From the NCBI RefSeq assembly GCF_030272615.1, contig NC_081413.1, forward strand, positions 184,497,451-184,561,450: a stretch of 64,000 bases of DNA. The letters run 5' to 3'. A program made the translations under genes and the position numbers. The stretch's first letter is position 1; the number at the start of each line of letters is the position of its first letter. The notes beneath the pieces were generated by a model. It worked only from the letters and a program-made list of their open reading frames with translations, was not told the origin of the DNA and did not search any database. Shown one piece after another: positions 58,546 to 64,000 of the stretch. This DNA comes from Cryptomeria japonica (taxonomy: Eukaryota; Streptophyta; Pinopsida; Cupressales; Cupressaceae).

Positions 58546-61500
58546 CAAATCAAAACCCAGTTTCCATTTTTGAAGGAAGATCTTCGATTGCCTGATGAAC
58601 TAGCAAAGTACATACTTTTGAAATCCGATCACCTTTATTTCTGATATTTGATAAGCTTGTGAGGATTGTAGTTTTTGTAAACACCTTAAGAAAATATGTT
58701 AGATCACTAGGGTCAAGTCCTCCTAGGGTAGACCCCTTGGTTGGCTGACTTTATGGATTGGAATGAAAATTCGAAGAGAATATGACTATATACAAATAAA
58801 GTGTTTTCTGGTTTTTTTCATTTTTGAAAATCAAAGCATACACCGATTTTTTTTATTATGACTGAATATGAATTAATTGCACCTTGAAAGTCTTTAGATA
58901 CCAAAATGTAGCAACATGCCACATGAAAATGTACCAAATTGGTTCATAACTACTAAAAGAAAAAGGTTTGAAATCTGAAATTTGAATTTGAGGTTCATTC
59001 CCACATGCCACAAGATCAATCCCAAACAATGTGGAAATAAATCATGCAAATAAACAAGAATCTTAAGGCAAGGAACAATGTATAGAAGTGGGGGTAAATT
59101 ATGGTAAAACAAATAAATAAAGACTAGCTAGGAATTGGTTTAAATAGAAGTAAATATGTATACATAGGAACCAAGCTATAAGCCAAACCTAACACACTAG
59201 CACAAGAGTGTGCTACTTGTTGATATATAATTGCATTTCAAACATTCAACAAATAAATACAAAAGAAAGGAGATGTGTATGCAAATTTCATCATTGTGAT
59301 TTTTAAATAAAAGGTTGGTTGTTTAAAATGGTATAAATATTGATAGGGTCAATAGGCCTTTGTCTCTCGCGTGTCTGAGATAAAATATGTATTTGATTGT
59401 GGCAAGACAAGTTAGAGAGATGAGAAGTTAAGGGAGACTTATCTATGCATGACTGCTTTTGGTAATCACTGAAACATCAAGTATTGTTTGCTTGATAGGC
59501 TGTCACATATTTGCAATCTATAATTTTATATTTTATTTAGTATTAATTTAATTCACGCCAGATGAAAGATGTCAAACGAGATGAATGTGCATGTATAATA
59601 AACCCACATAAGGCTTAAGGAATGAACTAATCAACACGTGCTAATTGGACCACAACTACTTTAAGATGACTTCAGATAACTACCAAGGCATTGCTAACAA
59701 GGTGTTAGTTTTATAAATTTATTAACTCCCTCCCTATAAAGAGATGAAAGGAACTTCTTTATTCACATAATTTGAAAAGTTTTATACTTAATGATATAGA
59801 TTTCTATAATTCATGTCAATAATTTCTAAAAAATTGGATTTGATTGTGTTAGAATTTTTTTTCATGGGATCACACTCTATGTACATCATCAGGATGATAA
59901 TAGAGACCATTAAGAAAAAATATATAAACTAAGCTTGAGATATCTTTAGGTCTAGGTACTCTTTCACCTCTCATCCTCATGGAAGGAAGCTTGAGCACTT
60001 TTTAAGCTGATAGGCTTTTAGTGGGGGCTTTTGCCCATGGAAGTGTAAGACAATCCGGTAACTCTTCCTTTCCAATGACGGTCACTTTTCCCGACCAGCT
60101 GTGAGCGGCAAGTGGCTTCTTCTGCATTTGCATTAAATAAAAATTACAGATTAAATAACAGTTTGAACTTTTAATCGCCAGTGTTCACCCTATTTCGTTC
60201 AGCTTAATATTAAAAATTAATTTCATTATTTCCATCAATGCAGCTTCGAGGGTGGGAGATTTGTGGAATTGAAATAACTATATTTGAAGCTTCATGCAAA
60301 ACGAGACACGTATCCTCTTCGCTTTTTGCTGCAACATAGTTATTTTAAAATAATATAATGAATTTTATGATCTTCAACGTCATTTGAAGAACTTAAAGTA
60401 GATTTAAAGTGGAGATGTTTTAAACTTAAAAAATTTAATTATTAAATTTATTTGAACTTTTGAAAATAAATAAAATAGTATTTTTAAACATATTAAACTT
60501 TTTTTTTTATAATTAAATTAATTTTTTTTAAATATTCAATTTCACTATCATCATATAAATATTGTGTTTATTTAGTAGAATTTTCAAAACATATCATTTG
60601 TTTAAGTGAGAGGAATTACATTTGATTCCTTTTTCAAAGAAGATAATATTTAATTATCTCCAAAAATTAAATGAATGCAGTTAATAATTTGATTCCTCAT
60701 TTTATTTTTGAATTTGCCTTTCACGTCCACCGTTTAGTTTCCATTCTCGTTTCATTTTTTTTACGTTTCCATTCCATCGGCTACCAGTGATAATTTCTAA
60801 AAAAGATTTATTAAGCATATACTAATTTTTTTTTTAAATCATAATATTTTATTTTTTTTACGTTTCCATTCCATCCGTTTACATTTGAGATCATTATTTT
60901 TAGTATTTCTGTGGCTAAAAAGCATTCCCACAATGTTCATTGAAATCGAGGGTGAAAATTGTGTTTTGTTTCTGGAATGCATCCACACCATACATGTCTG
61001 GCCATTCCAAATTTAAAACCCTAAAAATTGTTTTGTGACTGGTAATTATTATAATTTTTATTCTAATAAACCCTTGAAGTTGTGTTTCTTTCTTCAAGTG
61101 GATTGTGCTCAAACCAGAAGAAGATTTAGTCTAATGTTATAATGCTTTTACAATTAGACCTATTGACCTCCTGTTGCAGGCACTTCCCCTGCAACTGCTA
61201 GTCTTAGCATGTGTTGATAAAATTTAAGAGCCAAATGCAAAAAATGGGTCCCATAGACAAAATATTGTTGTGTTGTTAAAAAATTGCAGGCGAATTTTTA
61301 CTTCATTGTTGTAAAGTTCTTTCAAAGAAATAGCATTTAACAGAAAACTACTCAAATTTCTCTACAGACACTGCAAAGTTCCAACCCCCTTGTCTGGTAG
61401 CTTAAATATTTCCTCCAAAAAATAGTCCCTTTGACTTCTTAGGTGTAGATTATAAACTTTGTAGTTTCATAATGAAATGAACTTCATGGGACCACATGTG

Positions 61501-63100
61501 CAGTAAAAATAAAATCAACAACCCCTTCCATGGAACCTCACTATCAGTGACCACTACTTACAGTTTTTAACTCTCCATCACAAGCCACTTCAGATACCAT
61601 GAATTAAAGTTATTATTATACCTGGAAAACATTAAAATTATTGTAGTTGTTTTCTAAAACTACAAGGGATTGGCTTCCCTAAAATGCACTCCGGACAAGA
61701 TTCCAACTCGCATAAAAAAAACTTACCTACAAAGAAACACAAGACAACATGCAATATACTCTCTTTCACAAACTCTTAAGGATTGAATGGTGAAAGTTGA
61801 GACTCTTTTTCTACATACACTCTAAGATATTTCCTTTGTCTTTCTTCATGAAAACTTCAGCAAGGAAAAGATTAGTAGTGGATGAAATGTTGATTCTTAT
61901 CTGCAGTATCGTTTACGAAGAATTTGGTTTGTATTTTTAGATCACAAGGTGGCCAGTTTTGCATAGTATCTGATAAATCAGGGCCTTCCTCTAAGAAAGA
62001 GGTTTGAACATATGGGTGTTGAAAATCACAAGTGTCTAGTGTGTTATGTTATATATTTGAGAATCAGGCTCAAAAGGTTGAACTAGAATTTGCACTCTTG
62101 TTGCATCTCATATCCCACTAAGTACATATCCCATGCACTATGACCAATCTCCTCTAAGTGGGGGGAATTTTCCCATGCATCCAAATAGACTGTTAGCAGG
62201 GATAGTCATTATGCATGTTGTACTCCTTCCTAATAGGATATGTGTTATTTGTGTTTCCCTTTAGTCATGTAACTACCCCACATATGAACGAGAAGAAAGA
62301 CAAGAAAGTGAAATCAAGGCTAGCATTAGATGGGTCACCCTCCCCGAGATATTACAGAACATGTTATTGACATTTGAGATAAAGGTCTTATTGATGTACA
62401 TTTTATTACCCACCAAATAAAATGTACAAAGACACTCTATCCTCTCTTGAACAAAATCACTGCATATGTTAAGATTGCGAGAAGATCATATAGCGATTCC
62501 AAGGTTTCTTTTGTCGGTCTTGACGTGTGGATAAGCTCAATGGGCATTGTGATATGCTAGTAGTACACAAAGGGACTTGCGCTTAACTCATTCAATTCAC
62601 AATGAAGCTCTATCATTTGGGTTTTAGATCATGAACTTCAAGAAAATTGAAAAGGAGATAAGGGTTTAGAAGTTCTAATCTATTCCTAAGAATTCAAGAG
62701 ACAATATTGACTAGGTGAAACCAATAACCATGCTTTTCTTTGCCACACTAGGACAACTACACAAAGTGGGTGGAATCTTCAAGGGGCATGCTTATGATTT
62801 TCATGTCATGAATAACTATCATCAAATCGAACAATATTTATCCAGATAGAAGTTAAGCATCCACAAAGTAAGATCAGACTAACTTTACACAATGAACAAA
62901 AATAATTTTCTCAATAAAAGTATGAGAGGAAGTTTCACCATAAATTAATACTTATCAGATCTTGCATTCATCTAACATACATAAAATAAAATCTAAACTT
63001 TGATGAGGGATAAGAACCATCCAAAATCCAAAATAAGAGAAGTAACCACCATCAATTCAAATAATGCATTACTCATTACTTTGGCAGTCGTAGAAAACAA
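58546..63100. other. AT-rich sequence without recognisable genes
   Basis: About 4.5 kb. No long frame, LTR pair, microsatellite or RNA gene was seen on either strand. Short frames (for example 58894-59112 and 60915-61112 minus) lack family features. A/T runs are common at 60340-60870. Confidence 0.6.
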
Positions 63101-63109
63101 TTTTCTTAT

Positions 63110-63420
63110 CTCAACATGTTTTGCAACATGCCCCCATATTTTACAAATGAGGGGCTAGCTCAATTTATAGGCTCTTCAATTACAATTCAATGGTCAGGAT
63201 TGATTTCAAATCAATGGTCGAGATACAAAATAAAACCCCAATTAGGGTTTGTTACAACTAACTATCTCTTGACCAATGAGAAAATTACATTTGGGGACAC
63301 TTGTCCTGCTAAATATAAACCAATAATAAAATATAAAGTTGTTACATTATGGAGTGTTCCTTCTAGAAGGTTTAGTGGATAAGTTAGGTTCATTAAACTT
63401 AGACATGTTAACTTGGAATA
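63110..63420 (-). repeat. Possible LTR fragment with TATA box (minus strand)
   Basis: Minus-strand reading shows ATTGGTTTATATTTAGCAGG, GACAAGTGTCC, a GACCATTGATTTGAAATC block and GCCTATAAATTGAGC (TATA, about 63160-63174). This order resembles the promoter part of the solo LTR at 56067. No ends or partner were identified. Confidence 0.35.
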
Positions 63421-64000
63421 ATTTGATTGGTTGGAAGATGATGAGGTACCACCTCAGCATGTTGGATGTCCTCCTTGGTCACTTTGTTCTTCTTCCACGT
63501 ACTTGCCTTAGAATATCTTTCCTTGACAATGACTTTGTCCTTTGCACTTACTTCTTCCTAGCTTTGATCTTGGATTCATTCTGAGATTTTGATCTCTTTT
63601 TCTCACTTGCATTTGAATCTCTAAGGTCTAGAAATCTCACCTTGGAGAAGATGTCTGGACTTGAAGTTATTAAAATTTTCTTTCCTGATTGCTTCAAAAT
63701 TCCTCTTGCTTGAACTGGATAGATGTCATCCTTCTATATTCTCCAATTCGTGTCAAGAAATTATCTAAGTATGGAAATTTGTTTGGAATACTCTTCTTGT
63801 CACTATCTGATTGCGATTGGGAGCTTGTCTTCAATTATTCAAGAGATGAAATCCTACAAGAAGTTTCCCTAATTTCTTCAATAGGCCTAGGATTGTAGAT
63901 TAAATCCCCAAAGAAGTCTAAAAAAATTGGAATTTTCTTTCATAATGCCTTGAAATTATTTTGAGTGCCTTGAATTTGGAGAAGAATTCCTTTGTATCTT
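63421..64000. other. No gene recognised, to window end
   Basis: Plus-strand frames 63339-63584 and 63689-63898 are short and carry no recognisable motif. T-rich with repeated CTTGG/TTCTT words. Confidence 0.5.

Noticed and set aside
58894-61112. Short minus-strand frames as host exons
   Set aside because: No splice-consistent chain, no codon bias and no recognisable protein sequence.

Overview
The window looks like nuclear DNA of a land plant with a large, repeat-filled genome. The evidence is AT-rich sequence, plant-type Ty1/copia primer sites (TGGTATCAGAGC), Ty3/gypsy-type LTRs starting TGTAGACACC, a plant mobile domain (PMD) gene and a DUF4283-type LINE remnant. A gymnosperm is possible, but nothing here proves it. 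I see no intact host gene, no tRNA or rRNA gene, no CRISPR array and nothing bacterial. Almost everything recognisable is a transposable element or its wreckage.

Layout. 1-4513: two tandem copies of an AT-rich non-coding unit headed by (TG)n(AG)n purine tracts. The second copy also holds a pair of (TA)n-flanked repeat units, and it is split by a block of about 49.8 kb. 4519-10786: a Ty1/copia-like element with gag and protease only, carrying an inserted fragment (5374-7871) of another family. 10322-14870: a second copy of the gag element, broken by a solo LTR (12933-14378). 14962-22063: a complete but dead Ty1/copia element on the minus strand. From about 22.3 to 54.3 kb lies a nest. Element A carries an unrecognised ORF family (23593-26643, resuming at 52338). 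Element B (26644-52337, target duplication CATTC) is inserted in it and carries a diverged relative of that ORF. Element R (29248-49315, minus strand) sits in B; it is an LTR element with coiled-coil, multi-zinc-knuckle and unknown ORFs. Element N (33496-45582, target duplication CACGG) sits in R; it is a gypsy-like element without pol that carries an antisense PMD gene and a long Pro/Ser-rich ORF. 54285-58280: the other half of the split host unit, with its own solo LTR (target duplication GTTTT) and a 339-bp TRIM (target duplication AGAGT), both absent from the copy at 1-2340. 58290-58545: a LINE ORF1 remnant. The rest up to 64000 shows no gene.

How it fits together. Reading frames rejoin across three nested insertions (A across B, B across R, R across N), so each host ORF was open, or nearly so, when it was hit. 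Three ORFs (PMD, B, and the R-family fragment at 5374) are broken almost only by TAG codons, as expected if methylated CAG (CHG) sites decayed to TAG. Several different LTR families here carry replication-irrelevant ORFs in place of pol, and some of these ORFs have a PMD-like sequence pattern. Three insertion blocks are flanked not by 5-bp target duplications but by direct copies of 32, about 231 and 184 bp. All calls are from reading by eye; no alignment or database search was run.
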